The notes beneath the pieces were generated by a model. That model did not search any database, had not been told where the DNA came from, and saw only the letters and a program-made list of their open reading frames with translations. From NCBI RefSeq assembly GCF_002979775.1, contig NZ_PCPR01000017.1, positions 1 through 64,000 of the forward strand: a stretch of 64,000 nucleotides of DNA, read 5' to 3'. The DNA is from Arthrobacter sp. MYb23 (GTDB lineage Bacteria > Actinomycetota > Actinomycetes > Actinomycetales > Micrococcaceae). Numbering within the stretch: position 1 is the stretch's first letter; each line of letters opens with the position of its first letter. This document shows positions 33,557 to 42,380 of the stretch, piece by piece. The translations under genes and the position numbers were made by a program.

Positions 33557-33994
33557 ATGACACGACCTTCGAACCTGGAGCAACTGAACATCCTGATCGG
33601 CGAGTGGGAAACCACCGTCCCGGAGCGGGGCGTGAGAGGCCGGACAACCTTCGAGTGGTTGGAGAGCGGCGGCTTCCTGATCCAGCGCTCCACGGTTCAA
33701 AAACCGGAGTACCCGGACTCGATCAGCATCATCGGTGCTACGGGATCCGATGGCGCCCTGCAGCAGCACTACTTCGATTCACGCGGTGTCGCCCGAATAT
33801 ACGACGTGACGCTGAGGGACAACGTCTGGATGATGTTCCGGGACGGCCCGGACTGGCCACAGCGATTCGTGGGCCGCTTCAGCGCGGACGGCAACACCAT
33901 CAATGCCCGCCTGGAGCGGGGAAGCTATTCCGGCGGACCGCTGGAGCACGACTTCGACATGGTGTACACCCGGATCCGCGGGACCCACATGTGA
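33557..33994 (+). CDS. Conserved hypothetical protein, probable small beta-barrel (DUF1579-like)
   Basis: A 145-aa soluble protein. The pattern LNILIGEWETT near the N-terminus, FEWLESGGFLIQRS, and alternating strands such as YDVTLRDNVWMMFRD and INARLERGSYSGG suggest a small lipocalin-like beta-barrel of the kind annotated as DUF1579 or SnoaL-like. I cannot assign an activity. ATG 33557 follows a near-ideal AGGAGG with six bases of spacing. It is divergent from the RibD_C-like gene and stands 133 bp before the flavoprotein gene at 34128, with a 14-bp palindrome between, so it is probably its own transcription unit. Confidence 0.65.
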   Translation: MTRPSNLEQLNILIGEWETTVPERGVRGRTTFEWLESGGFLIQRSTVQKPEYPDSISIIGATGSDGALQQHYFDSRGVARIYDVTLRDNVWMMFRDGPDWPQRFVGRFSADGNTINARLERGSYSGGPLEHDFDMVYTRIRGTHM

Positions 33995-34003
33995 TCCACG
34001 TTA

Positions 34004-34017
34004 TTACCGGCCGGTAA
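34004..34017. promoter_or_regulatory. Perfect 14-bp palindrome upstream of the flavoprotein gene
   Basis: TTACCGGCCGGTAA, a perfect palindrome ten bases after the stop at 33994 and 111 bases before the start at 34128. It may be an operator for a dimeric regulator or a tiny hairpin. No regulator can be named. Confidence 0.4.
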
Positions 34018-34045
34018 ACACCATGCTACGGATCGGCCATAGATG

Positions 34046-34072
34046 GCAACAGCGGCGAAACACCCGCGAAAA
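34046..34072. promoter_or_regulatory. Candidate GlnR-type half-sites upstream of the orphan flavoprotein
   Basis: GCAAC (34046), GAAAC (34057) and GAAAA (34068) start exactly 11 bp apart, the spacing seen at nirB and narK, followed by a possible -10 TACGCT (34083-34088). Only GAAAC is a full match to the half-site consensus, so this is a weaker candidate. Confidence 0.35.
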
Positions 34073-34127
34073 ACCGGCCCCCTACGCTAATGATCAACAG
34101 CAGGTCATATGAGCGAAAGGGCCAAAC

Positions 34128-35033
34128 ATGTCCGCCATCCCGTCCGCACCTTCCCTCCACATCGTCATTGCAGGCGCAGGTCCAGCGGCCCAGGCTTTGG
34201 TGCGGCGACTTGCCGGAGGCTCCGACTCCAGGCAGCGCGTTTTCCACGGAACCATCACTGTTCTCAGCAACCGAGACGAGTGCCCGGAGGCCCTGTTGGA
34301 ACTCGCTGAACTCCCCCAGGTCTCGGTCCGGTTCGGGCAGGCGGCCAGCTTCATTGACGCCGACGCAAGGATTGTCACCACAGTGGACGGCATGGAGTTC
34401 TCCTATGACCAGTTGGTCATTGCCACGGGCTCGGACCCCGCCCTTCCGCCGGTGGCAGGCGCCGAATCGAGCCTGAGCTACTCCACCATCGATGACGCTG
34501 CCAACATTGGCGAAGCGGTCAAGGACCTCACCCGTTTGGTGGGCCGCCGTCCTCTGGGAATCCTGGTTGGAAACGGTCCTGCAGCGGGCCAGGCTGAGGC
34601 CGTATTGCGGGCCCGCGGAGTCCGCCCCGTCCGCACAACTCTCCGCCCCACCGCCGTCGTGCCCTTCCCCGGAACCGGCACCGGCACCGGCACTGACACC
34701 GACACTCAAGGTTCCACGCTGCCGGCAACCGGCATCCTCTTCGAAGATGGCAGCAGCATGAAGGGCGATCTGGTGGTCCTGGCCGAGGAACGCACTGCCC
34801 GCAACGACCTCGCCGAAAGCGCCGGCCTTACAACAGCTCCCGACGGCGGTATTGCAGTGGGGCGCGACCTCGCCACCTCGGTCCCGGGAATCTGGGCGGT
34901 GGGCGATGCCGCATCCTGCGACGGCCTTCGCCTGGGCCTGCTTCTCTCCGCCGAGTCCTCTGCAATGTTGTGCGCCTCGGGGTTGCTCCTCAGTGCAGGG
35001 AAACAGGATCAGCAGGCGCTGCTGGCCGCCTGA
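34128..35033 (+). CDS. Stand-alone NirB-like FAD/NAD(P) oxidoreductase
   Basis: A 301-aa pyridine-nucleotide-disulfide-oxidoreductase-fold protein, like the first third of NirB without any Fe-S domain. The FAD motif is LHIVIAGAGPAAQALVRRL; FSYDQLVIATGSDPALPP is the second FAD signature; GILVGNGPAAGQAEAVLRARG is the NAD(P) fold; and IWAVGDAASCDGLRLG closes the FAD site. A short Gly-Thr/Asp-Thr repeat (GTGTGTGTDTDT, about residues 182-193) sits in a surface loop and is encoded by a simple DNA repeat. The protein is about 100 residues shorter than typical relatives, mainly in the NAD half. Its electron acceptor is unknown; upstream half-sites hint at nitrogen control. GAAAGGG precedes the start. 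Confidence 0.75.
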   Translation: MSAIPSAPSLHIVIAGAGPAAQALVRRLAGGSDSRQRVFHGTITVLSNRDECPEALLELAELPQVSVRFGQAASFIDADARIVTTVDGMEFSYDQLVIATGSDPALPPVAGAESSLSYSTIDDAANIGEAVKDLTRLVGRRPLGILVGNGPAAGQAEAVLRARGVRPVRTTLRPTAVVPFPGTGTGTGTDTDTQGSTLPATGILFEDGSSMKGDLVVLAEERTARNDLAESAGLTTAPDGGIAVGRDLATSVPGIWAVGDAASCDGLRLGLLLSAESSAMLCASGLLLSAGKQDQQALLAA

Positions 35034-35148
35034 GCTGGTGCTGGCGGAGGCCGGAGAGGCCCCCGTCGCATGTGGCAAGATGGTCCTTTGACGGGCAGTG
35101 ACAACCCTGCGGCCACCGGGCCGGCCACGCCCTGCACGGAAGGATTCC

Positions 35149-35841
35149 ATGAGCAACGAAGCCGTCGCCCCTGCAAATATCGCCTCCTACATTGACCACA
35201 CACTGTTGAAGCCGGAGGCCAGCGAGGCCGACGTCCTCAAGGTGTGCGCGGAGGCCGTTGAGTACAAGTTCAAGTCAGTCTGCGTGAACCCGGTGTGGGT
35301 CAAGACCGTCACCAAGGCCCTCAAGGGTTCCGGTGTGCTCACGTGCTCGGTGATCGGGTTCCCACTGGGCGCCACCCCCAGCGACGTCAAGGCTTTCGAG
35401 GCCCGCGGAGCCGTGCTGGACGGTGCCGATGAAATCGACATGGTGATCAACATGGCCTCTGCCCGCGCCAACGACAAAGGCGCACTGGTGGATGACATCA
35501 GGGCCGTATCAGAGGCGGTCCATGCGGGTGAGGCCATCTTGAAGGTCATTATTGAGACGTCCATGCTGACCGATGAGCAGAAGGTCATCGCCTGCGAAGC
35601 ATCCGTGGAAGCCGGAGCGGACTTCGTCAAGACCTCCACCGGATTCAATGGGGGCGGTGCCACTGTTGAAGACGTTGCCCTGATGCGCAAGACCGTGGGA
35701 CCGGACCTGGGCGTCAAGGCCTCCGGTGGAGTGCGGTCCTTGGCCGATGCACAGGCTATGATTGCTGCTGGTGCAACACGTATCGGAGCGAGTTCCGGAA
35801 TTGCCATTGTCAAAGGTGAACAGGGTTCATCGGCCTACTAA
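35149..35841 (+). CDS. deoC: Deoxyribose-phosphate aldolase
   Basis: Splits 2-deoxyribose-5-phosphate to glyceraldehyde-3-phosphate and acetaldehyde in deoxynucleoside catabolism. The 230-aa class I aldolase has [10 protein letters not shown] at the N-terminus, Asp97 in DEIDMVINM, the Schiff-base Lys161 in DFVKTSTGF, and Lys190 in [13 protein letters not shown] 35149 follows GGAAGGATTCC. The purine nucleoside phosphorylase and the mutase elsewhere in the window supply upstream steps, but deoC is not in an operon with them; it stands alone with a small membrane protein 52 bp downstream. Confidence 0.93.
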   Translation: MSNEAVAPANIASYIDHTLLKPEASEADVLKVCAEAVEYKFKSVCVNPVWVKTVTKALKGSGVLTCSVIGFPLGATPSDVKAFEARGAVLDGADEIDMVINMASARANDKGALVDDIRAVSEAVHAGEAILKVIIETSMLTDEQKVIACEASVEAGADFVKTSTGFNGGGATVEDVALMRKTVGPDLGVKASGGVRSLADAQAMIAAGATRIGASSGIAIVKGEQGSSAY

Positions 35842-35893
35842 GGCTTCCGCTACCGTCAGAGATTTTTGAGCCCTGCGGGGCGAGGAGGAATGA

Positions 35894-36121
35894 ATGTCCA
35901 AGAACGCCACAAGCGCCCCCATTGAAAAAGAGAACAGCCTGGCGTCCAGCATTGTGCTGTTCCTTGTCATGATCGTGCTCTTCCTGGGTGCTATTTACTC
36001 CCTGTCGTTCCTGACGCTCGATAACCCTTGGCCGATGGCCGTCTGCCTCGGACTGTTCGCCTTGGCGTTCTGGATCCCGCAGACCATTTTTGGCCGCTCT
36101 GACTCTGCCGGCGAGAACTAA
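35894..36121 (+). CDS. Small two-helix membrane protein
   Basis: A 75-aa protein with a polar N-terminus (about 1-16), two hydrophobic segments (about 17-38, IVLFLVMIVLFLGAIYSL; about 46-65, WPMAVCLGLFALAFWIPQ) and a short charged tail. I recognise no family beyond small actinobacterial membrane proteins. It is supported by a strong GAGGAGG seven bases before ATG 35894 and by a clean terminator hairpin at 36140-36167. It may be co-transcribed with deoC. Confidence 0.65.
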   Translation: MSKNATSAPIEKENSLASSIVLFLVMIVLFLGAIYSLSFLTLDNPWPMAVCLGLFALAFWIPQTIFGRSDSAGEN

Positions 36122-36139
36122 GCTCCGCTGATGACGTTG

Positions 36140-36167
36140 AATGGCCCGGGCTCACGCCCGGGCCATT
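36140..36167. terminator. Stem-loop between convergent genes
   Basis: Perfect 12-bp arms AATGGCCCGGGC (36140-36151) and complement (36156-36167) with a TCAC loop. It lies after the small membrane-protein gene and before the end of the minus-strand gene at 36239, so it can serve both strands. Confidence 0.8.
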
Positions 36168-36170
36168 CCT

Positions 36171-36236
36171 TTGTGGCTCAACCTCGTCGTGGCTCAACCT
36201 CGTTTGTGGCTCAACCTCGTTTGTGGCTCGACCTGC
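36171..36236 (+). repeat. Short tandem repeat, four units of 16-17 bp
   Basis: The unit core GTGGCTCAACCTCG occurs at 36173, 36189 and 36206, with a degenerate fourth copy (GTGGCTCGACCTGC) at 36223. The array fills the space between the terminator at 36140 and the next stop codon at 36239. No coding function is seen. Confidence 0.8.
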
Positions 36237-36238
36237 CG

Positions 36239-37048
36239 TCAAGGCAGTTGTACTACCCCGCCCAGAGCCGCCAGAACGCCGGGCCAGTGCTGTTGCGCCA
36301 GCGTCCACGCAGCGGCTCCCATGCCCACCATGGCGTAGCCGCTGACGGGTATCAGAACCAACCACTCACGTCGGGAACCAGCACGTCCCAGCAAGGGGAT
36401 GGAGAACGCGCCATTAGGCCGCCAAATGCCCCGGATCACAGATTTTCGCAGGAACTTCGGTGGCTTGATGACAATGGGCCATAGGAGTGGCACCCCGCCA
36501 ACTGTGATCATGTCCCCCACTATGTGCACCACTACCCCGGTGAGCATGGACAAGGGCAACCAGCCCCATTGATCCGGCGCAAACCACGTCACCAGGCCGG
36601 CCATCACCACCGCGAACAGCCAGTTGGTAATCCAGCCTGACTTCGGGAACAGGTTCAATGCCTTGGCCGCCAGGTTGATCATGAACATACACAGCAGCCC
36701 GGCGCCGATGGAAAGCTTGCCTAACGGAGTCACCATCTGAAACTGGGCAGCCATGGCTGCGAGCACCACAAACGCGGAAGCTCCCAACAAGGAGTGCGTC
36801 CCCTGTCGGTGCCCGCCGCTGGCTTTTTCTATCCCCACCGCAATCACATTGGACAGCGGCGGCAGCGAATTGGCGATAGTGCTGTGCCGGTGATCCCAGT
36901 CCACCACCAAAGCAGTTCCCGCCGTCGCCATGGCGCCGATCAGGATCCCGGTGGAGTCCAACGGGTACCAGCCCAGGGCGTACGGGCCCGTAGAGGCAAT
37001 AGCAATCCACGCCGCGGCTCCCGACGCGGCGTGATGTCCTCCCATCAT
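36239..37048 (-). CDS. YdjM-type membrane-bound metal-dependent hydrolase
   Basis: A 269-aa integral membrane protein of the YdjM/DUF457 family. Histidine- and aspartate-rich motifs that should bind metal are MGGHHAASG (N-terminus), VVDWDHRHST, GGHRQGTHSLLG and HIVGDMITVGGVPLLWP, with hydrophobic segments between them. The substrate is unknown; the family resembles phospholipase/phosphatase-like membrane hydrolases. ATG 37048 (or 37045) lies four bases after the mfd stop, so it is the second gene of an mfd operon. In E. coli ydjM is LexA-regulated, and pairing with a repair gene here is suggestive only. Confidence 0.8.
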   Translation of the reverse strand: MMGGHHAASGAAAWIAIASTGPYALGWYPLDSTGILIGAMATAGTALVVDWDHRHSTIANSLPPLSNVIAVGIEKASGGHRQGTHSLLGASAFVVLAAMAAQFQMVTPLGKLSIGAGLLCMFMINLAAKALNLFPKSGWITNWLFAVVMAGLVTWFAPDQWGWLPLSMLTGVVVHIVGDMITVGGVPLLWPIVIKPPKFLRKSVIRGIWRPNGAFSIPLLGRAGSRREWLVLIPVSGYAMVGMGAAAWTLAQQHWPGVLAALGGVVQLP

Positions 37049-37052
37049 GCAG

Positions 37053-40000
37053 TTAGCCAGCCTTCACAGGTACATCAGCAAAAATCGCTTCAATGACGTT
37101 GTTGGCCCACTGAAGGATCTCGGCGTCCTGGAGATCCCGTCCACCGATCCTGGCCGTCTTGGGCTTGGGAATCAGCACCGAGTCCAAGGCAGGCTTCACC
37201 TGCGAGCCCGGATACATGCGGTTCAGGCGCATGGTTTTGGACTCCGGCAGTTGCGCAGGCGAGAAACGGATGAAGTTGCCTTGGAGTGCGACGTCGGACA
37301 GGCCGGCTTCGCGCGCACCCACCCGGAAGCGGGCCACGGCAATGAGGTTTTGCGCAGGCAGCGGCGGCTCCCCGTAACGGTCCACGAGTTCGGCCAGGAC
37401 TTCGTCGATGGCCTCGTAGGTGATGGCGGACGCCAGTTTGCGGTACGCCTCCAGGCGCAACCTCTCCCCGGGTACGTAGTCGTGCGGCAGGTGGGCGTTG
37501 ACGGGCAGCTCGATTTTCATCTCGGCGGCCTTCTCTTCGGCCTCGCCACGGTACTCGGCGACAGCCTCGCCCACCAGACGGATGTAGAGGTCGAAGCCCA
37601 CGCCTTGGATGTGGCCCGACTGTTCGCCACCCAGCAGGTTGCCCGCACCACGGATTTCCAAGTCCTTCATGGCCAACTGCATACCGGCACCGAGCTCGTT
37701 GTGGGCTGCCACGGCTTTCAGGCGCTCCAACGCCACTTCGCCCAGGGGTTTCTCCGAGGGGTACAGGAAGTAGGCGTAGGCACGTTCCCGGCCACGGCCA
37801 ACGCGGCCGCGGAGCTGGTGGAGCTGCGAGAGGCCATATTTGTCCGCCCCATCCACAATCAAGGTGTTGGCGTTGGAGATATCCAGGCCGGTTTCGATGA
37901 TGGTGGTGCAGACGAGGACGTCGAAACGCTTCTCCCAGAAGTCCACAATGATCTTCTCAAGGCGGCTCTCCGACATCTGTCCGTGCGCCACTTCCACCCG
38001 GGCTTCCGGCACCAGTTCGCGGATCTGCGCGGCGATCCGCTCAATGGACGAGACGCGGTTGTGGACGAAGAACACCTGGCCTTCGCGCATGAGTTCACGG
38101 CGGATCGCGGCGGAGGTCTGCTTGTTGGTGTACGGACCCACGTAGGTCAGCACGGGGTGGCGTTCCTCCGGCGGCGTGGCCAGGGTAGACGTTTCGCGGA
38201 TGCCCGTCAGCGACATTTCCAGGGTTCGCGGGATCGGCGTCGCACTCATGGCCAGCACATCCACGTTGGTGCGCATTTTCTTGAGGGCTTCCTTGTGCTC
38301 CACACCGAAGCGCTGCTCCTCATCGACGATCACCAGGCCGAGGTCCTTGAACTGGAAGTCCTTGGACAGGAGCCGATGGGTGCCGATCACCACATCCACG
38401 GCGCCGCTCTTAACGCCCTCAGCTGTTTCCTTGGCTTCCTTGCTGCTCTGGAAGCGGGACAGTGGCTTGACCCTCAGGGGGAAGCCGGAAAAGCGCTCGG
38501 TAAACGTTTCATAGTGCTGCTGGGCCAGCAAGGTGGTGGGCACCAGGACTGCCACCTGCTTGCCGTCCTGCACGGCCTTGAAGGCTGCCCGGACGGCAAT
38601 CTCTGTCTTGCCGTAGCCAACGTCGCCGGAGACCAGACGGTCCATGGGGATCTCCCGCTCCATGTCCGCTTTGACCTCGTTGATGGTGGTCAACTGGTCC
38701 GGCGTTTCCACGTACGGGAAGGCTTCCTCAAGCTCGCGCTGCCAAGGAGTGTCCGGCGCGAAGGCATGACCCCGTGAGGCCATACGGGCGGAGTACAACC
38801 GGATCAGCTCACCGGCGATTTCCTTGACAGCCTTGCGTGCTTTGGACTTGGTGCTGGCCCAGTCCGCGCCGCCCATCTTGCTCAACGCAGGCGCGTCGCC
38901 ACCCACATAGCGGGTCACCTGGTCCAACTGGTCGGTTGGTACGAAGAGCCGGTCCCCCGGTGCGCCACGCTTGGACGGCGCGTACTCCAGCACCAAGTAC
39001 TCGCGCAGCCCGGCATCAGAGGAGGACGTACCGGCCACCTTGCGCTGGATGAGCTCCACGAACCGGCCAATACCGTGCTGCTCGTGCACCACGAAATCGC
39101 CCGCGTGCAGCTGCAACGGGTCCACGGCATTGCGTCGTTTGGACGGCATGCGCCGCATGTCCTTGGTGGAACTGGCCGTGGCACGGCCCAACAGATCGGC
39201 TTCGGTCAACAGGCCAAGTTTGAGGCCGTCCAGGACAAAACCGCGTCCGACGGCGGCGGTGGTCACCTCAATGATGCCCGCCTGGGGTTCCTCGTCCAGG
39301 GAATCCACACGGGAACAAGGAATCTCCGCGTCGTGGAACAGCTCCGCCAAGCGCTGGGCGGGCCCTGGACCGTCCGTCACCACAACTACACGCCACTGCT
39401 CACGCACGCGGGAGCCAATGAATTCCAGCATCTCAGCCACGTCACCCTGGTAACCACGAGGTTCACGGGCACGCATGTTGAGCACATCGATGTCCAGGAC
39501 CAGGTCCTCATCGGAGGCAAGAGACGTGATGGACCACCAGGACACGCCATGTTCCAAGGCAGCTGAGCGGGTGTCGGTGAGTGAACGGAAACTGGCAGCA
39601 TGCAGGTCGGTGGAGGCCTGGGAGGAGAGGTCGAGTGGCGCCGCACCGCCGTCGGACGCAGTTGACCAGGCAGCTTCCAGGAACTCTTCGTTGGTGGCTG
39701 CGAGATCGTGCGCGCGTGTGCGCACCTTTTCCGGTTCGATGACCACCGAAAGCGAGCCGGCGGGGAGCTGGTCCACAAACGGGACCATGGCGTCCACCAG
39801 TACGGGGGCCAGGGATTCCATGCCTTCAACGGCGATGCCACCGGCGATCTTCTCCAGCATGTCGGCCGCGGCAGGCATGTCTGCCTTGAGCTTGGCCGCA
39901 CGGGACATGACCGAAGCCGTGATGAGGATTTCCCGGCACGGCGGGGCGTGCAGTTCAGTGGGGTGGTGGATGCCGGGTGCTGACAGCGAGCGCTGGTCGG

Positions 40001-40685
40001 CCACAGCGAACCAGCGCATCTGGTCTACTTCGTCACCGAAGAATTCCACGCGGATGGGGTGGTCCTCGGTGGGCGGGAAGACGTCAAGGATGCCGCCTCG
40101 GACGGCGAATTCGCCACGGTGCGTCACCATGTCAACGCGGGCATATGCGGCGTCGGACAGCGCCCTGACAACTTCCGTGAAGGATCGTTCCTGCCCCACC
40201 TGTAAGGTGACGGGGACCAAGTCACCCAGGCCCGCCACAATCGGCTGGACCACTGCGCGAACCGGGGCTACCACCACACGCAAGGGGGCCGCCGTCGAGC
40301 TTTCCGGGTGTGTCAGGCGGCGCAGGACGGAAAGCCGGCGGCCAACGGTGTCTGAGCGTGGCGAAAGCCGCTCGTGCGGGAGCGTCTCCCAACTGGGGAA
40401 GGTGGCCACGGACTCTGCGGGGAGGTAGGAGGCGAGCGCCGCGGTCAGGTCCTCGGCTTCACGGCCGGTTGCGGTGACTGCCAGAACCACGGGAGCACTG
40501 TCATCTTCCACATCAGCGGAAGCCAGGGCGTCGGCCATTTCGGCCAGCAGCACCGCGCGCATCCCTTGCGGGGCGCTGATCTGGTAGTCGGCGTTCCGGT
40601 CGTTGAAGGACCGCTGCGCCTCCGTGCGAACGCGCGCAAAAGTCTTGTCCTCCGCCAGTGCGCGGCGCAGACCGTTGAGGCTCAT
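37053..40685 (-). CDS. mfd: Transcription-repair coupling factor
   Basis: An ATP-dependent translocase that removes stalled RNA polymerase at DNA lesions and recruits UvrA. The 1210-aa protein begins at ATG 40685 (MSLNGLRRALAEDKTF) with AGGAG eight bases upstream. The UvrB-like N-terminal module (about 1-300) leads to the CarD-like RNA polymerase-interaction domain (HAGDFVVHEQHGIGRFVEL). The translocase domains follow with GDVGYGKTEIAVRAAF (Walker A), VDEEQRFGVEHKEAL (DEEQ box), SATPIPRTLEMSLTGIRE and RGRVGRGRERAYAY, and a C-terminal TRCF domain ends the protein. The length matches the family. The gene at 36239 is co-transcribed downstream. Confidence 0.95.
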   Translation of the reverse strand: MSLNGLRRALAEDKTFARVRTEAQRSFNDRNADYQISAPQGMRAVLLAEMADALASADVEDDSAPVVLAVTATGREAEDLTAALASYLPAESVATFPSWETLPHERLSPRSDTVGRRLSVLRRLTHPESSTAAPLRVVVAPVRAVVQPIVAGLGDLVPVTLQVGQERSFTEVVRALSDAAYARVDMVTHRGEFAVRGGILDVFPPTEDHPIRVEFFGDEVDQMRWFAVADQRSLSAPGIHHPTELHAPPCREILITASVMSRAAKLKADMPAAADMLEKIAGGIAVEGMESLAPVLVDAMVPFVDQLPAGSLSVVIEPEKVRTRAHDLAATNEEFLEAAWSTASDGGAAPLDLSSQASTDLHAASFRSLTDTRSAALEHGVSWWSITSLASDEDLVLDIDVLNMRAREPRGYQGDVAEMLEFIGSRVREQWRVVVVTDGPGPAQRLAELFHDAEIPCSRVDSLDEEPQAGIIEVTTAAVGRGFVLDGLKLGLLTEADLLGRATASSTKDMRRMPSKRRNAVDPLQLHAGDFVVHEQHGIGRFVELIQRKVAGTSSSDAGLREYLVLEYAPSKRGAPGDRLFVPTDQLDQVTRYVGGDAPALSKMGGADWASTKSKARKAVKEIAGELIRLYSARMASRGHAFAPDTPWQRELEEAFPYVETPDQLTTINEVKADMEREIPMDRLVSGDVGYGKTEIAVRAAFKAVQDGKQVAVLVPTTLLAQQHYETFTERFSGFPLRVKPLSRFQSSKEAKETAEGVKSGAVDVVIGTHRLLSKDFQFKDLGLVIVDEEQRFGVEHKEALKKMRTNVDVLAMSATPIPRTLEMSLTGIRETSTLATPPEERHPVLTYVGPYTNKQTSAAIRRELMREGQVFFVHNRVSSIERIAAQIRELVPEARVEVAHGQMSESRLEKIIVDFWEKRFDVLVCTTIIETGLDISNANTLIVDGADKYGLSQLHQLRGRVGRGRERAYAYFLYPSEKPLGEVALERLKAVAAHNELGAGMQLAMKDLEIRGAGNLLGGEQSGHIQGVGFDLYIRLVGEAVAEYRGEAEEKAAEMKIELPVNAHLPHDYVPGERLRLEAYRKLASAITYEAIDEVLAELVDRYGEPPLPAQNLIAVARFRVGAREAGLSDVALQGNFIRFSPAQLPESKTMRLNRMYPGSQVKPALDSVLIPKPKTARIGGRDLQDAEILQWANNVIEAIFADVPVKAG

Positions 40686-40794
40686 GGCAGAAACTCCTAG
40701 GGTGGGTCCAAGGGCGGGCAACACAAATGCCCGGAAATTCAGATGAATGCCGGGTCGTTCCAGCCTACCTCTACCCCCAGCCACAGGAGTTCCT

Positions 40795-42333
40795 TTGCAG
40801 CCTTCGGAAGCTACGCATTCCAATACCCCGCAGGAGACCAAGACAGTGCTGGTCACCGGCGCCACCGGCTACATCGGCGGGCGTCTTGTCCCCCGGCTCC
40901 TTGAAGCCGGTCACCGTGTCAAAGTCCTGGTCCGGACACCACAGAAAATCGCCGATGTTCCCTGGCACGACGACGTTGAGATCATCGAAAACAGCCTGTC
41001 CGATGCCGAAGGTCTCACCGAGGCGTTGGAGGGCGTCGATGTCCTGTACTACCTGGTCCACTCGATGGCCTCCGGGAGCGGTTTCGAGGCCAAGGAAGAG
41101 GCCATGGCCAGGCTCGTGGCCGGTGCCGCGGCGGATGCCGGCGTGGACAGGATCGTCTACCTGGGCGGGCTGCACCCGGAGAATACCGAGCTCTCCACGC
41201 ACATGCGATCCCGCGAGACCGTGGGCCGGGTGTTCCTGGAATCGCCAGTGAACGCCGTGGTGTTCCAAGCCGGTGTGGTGATCGGTTCAGGATCGGCGTC
41301 GTTCGAGATGATCCGGCACCTGGCCGAAACCCTGCCCGTCATGCCCGCACCCAGTTGGGTTAACAACCGGGTTGAAGCCATCGCAGTCCGTGATGTGCTC
41401 CACTACCTTGTGGCTGCCGCTGCGGTTCCGGAGAAACTGAACCGCTCCTTCGACATCGGGTCCCGGGACGTCCTGAAATACAAGGACATGATGAACCAGT
41501 ACGCCGTGGAGCGTGGGCTCCCCCGGCGGTTGGTCATAGCCCTTCCGGTGCCCGCTCCCAAGCTCGCGGGCCTGTGGGTGGCCTTGGTGACTCCCATTCC
41601 GTTGTCCATGTCCCTGCCTTTGGTGCAGTCGCTGCAGCACGACGCAGTGTCGCGGGAGCACGACGTCGACAATTACTTCCCGCAGCCCGACGGCGGCCTG
41701 ACCCCCTATCGCCGGGCCGTCGCTTTGGCACTCGGCAAGGAAAGGGACGTGCAGGTGGAGACCACGTGGGCGAATGCCGGCATTGACGCCGACCCCCTTC
41801 CGAGCGACCCCGATTGGGCCGGCTACAAGGTCTTCCTGGACGAGCGGACCTTCCACAGCGAAGCCAAGCCCGAGTATGTGTGGACCATCATTGAGGGCAT
41901 TGGCGGCAAGAACGGCTGGTACTCCCTGCCGCTTGCGTGGCGGGTCCGGGGTTGGTTGGACAAGCTACAGGGCGGGGCGGGGCTCTTGCGCGGACGCAGG
42001 CACCCCAAGACCCTGAACACGGGCGAGGTAGTGGACTGGTGGCGGGTGGAGGCGATCGACCGCGGGCATCTCTTGCGTTTAAGGGCCGAGATGCGGGCCC
42101 CCGGAGGTGCTTGGCTTGAGTTGTCGGTAGAGCCCGACGGCAGCGGGAGCCTCTACAAGCAGCGCGCTATCTTCTTCCCGCGCGGCCTGGCAGGGAGGCT
42201 CTACTGGTTGGGCGTTTATCCTTTCCACGGCTTCATTTTCCCGTCCATGGCCAGGAACATTTCGGCGGCTGCGATAGACCTTCAGGAAGTGGAGCGGAAG
42301 CAGGGTTCAGGGGTGTCCACTGAGACCCCGTAG
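40795..42333 (+). CDS. SDR-family NAD(P)-binding protein with DUF2867 domain
   Basis: A 512-aa two-domain protein. The first ~290 residues are an atypical short-chain dehydrogenase fold (VLVTGATGYIGGRLVPRLL; VDVLYYLVHSMASG; RIVYLGGLHPE), related to nucleoside-diphosphate-sugar epimerase-like and NmrA-like proteins. The rest is a DUF2867 domain (about 330-500; YVWTIIEGIGGKNGWYSLP; VDWWRVEAIDRGHLLRL; FPRGLAGRLYWLGVYPFHGF) as in YbjT-like relatives. The substrate is unknown. TTG 40795 is chosen because ACAGGAG lies five bases upstream. It is divergent from mfd with 109 bp between them. Confidence 0.82.
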   Translation: MQPSEATHSNTPQETKTVLVTGATGYIGGRLVPRLLEAGHRVKVLVRTPQKIADVPWHDDVEIIENSLSDAEGLTEALEGVDVLYYLVHSMASGSGFEAKEEAMARLVAGAAADAGVDRIVYLGGLHPENTELSTHMRSRETVGRVFLESPVNAVVFQAGVVIGSGSASFEMIRHLAETLPVMPAPSWVNNRVEAIAVRDVLHYLVAAAAVPEKLNRSFDIGSRDVLKYKDMMNQYAVERGLPRRLVIALPVPAPKLAGLWVALVTPIPLSMSLPLVQSLQHDAVSREHDVDNYFPQPDGGLTPYRRAVALALGKERDVQVETTWANAGIDADPLPSDPDWAGYKVFLDERTFHSEAKPEYVWTIIEGIGGKNGWYSLPLAWRVRGWLDKLQGGAGLLRGRRHPKTLNTGEVVDWWRVEAIDRGHLLRLRAEMRAPGGAWLELSVEPDGSGSLYKQRAIFFPRGLAGRLYWLGVYPFHGFIFPSMARNISAAAIDLQEVERKQGSGVSTETP

Positions 42334-42380
42334 GATGTTGGGAGCTAAAAAGCTTCACCCCAACCATCCACGGAGGACCC

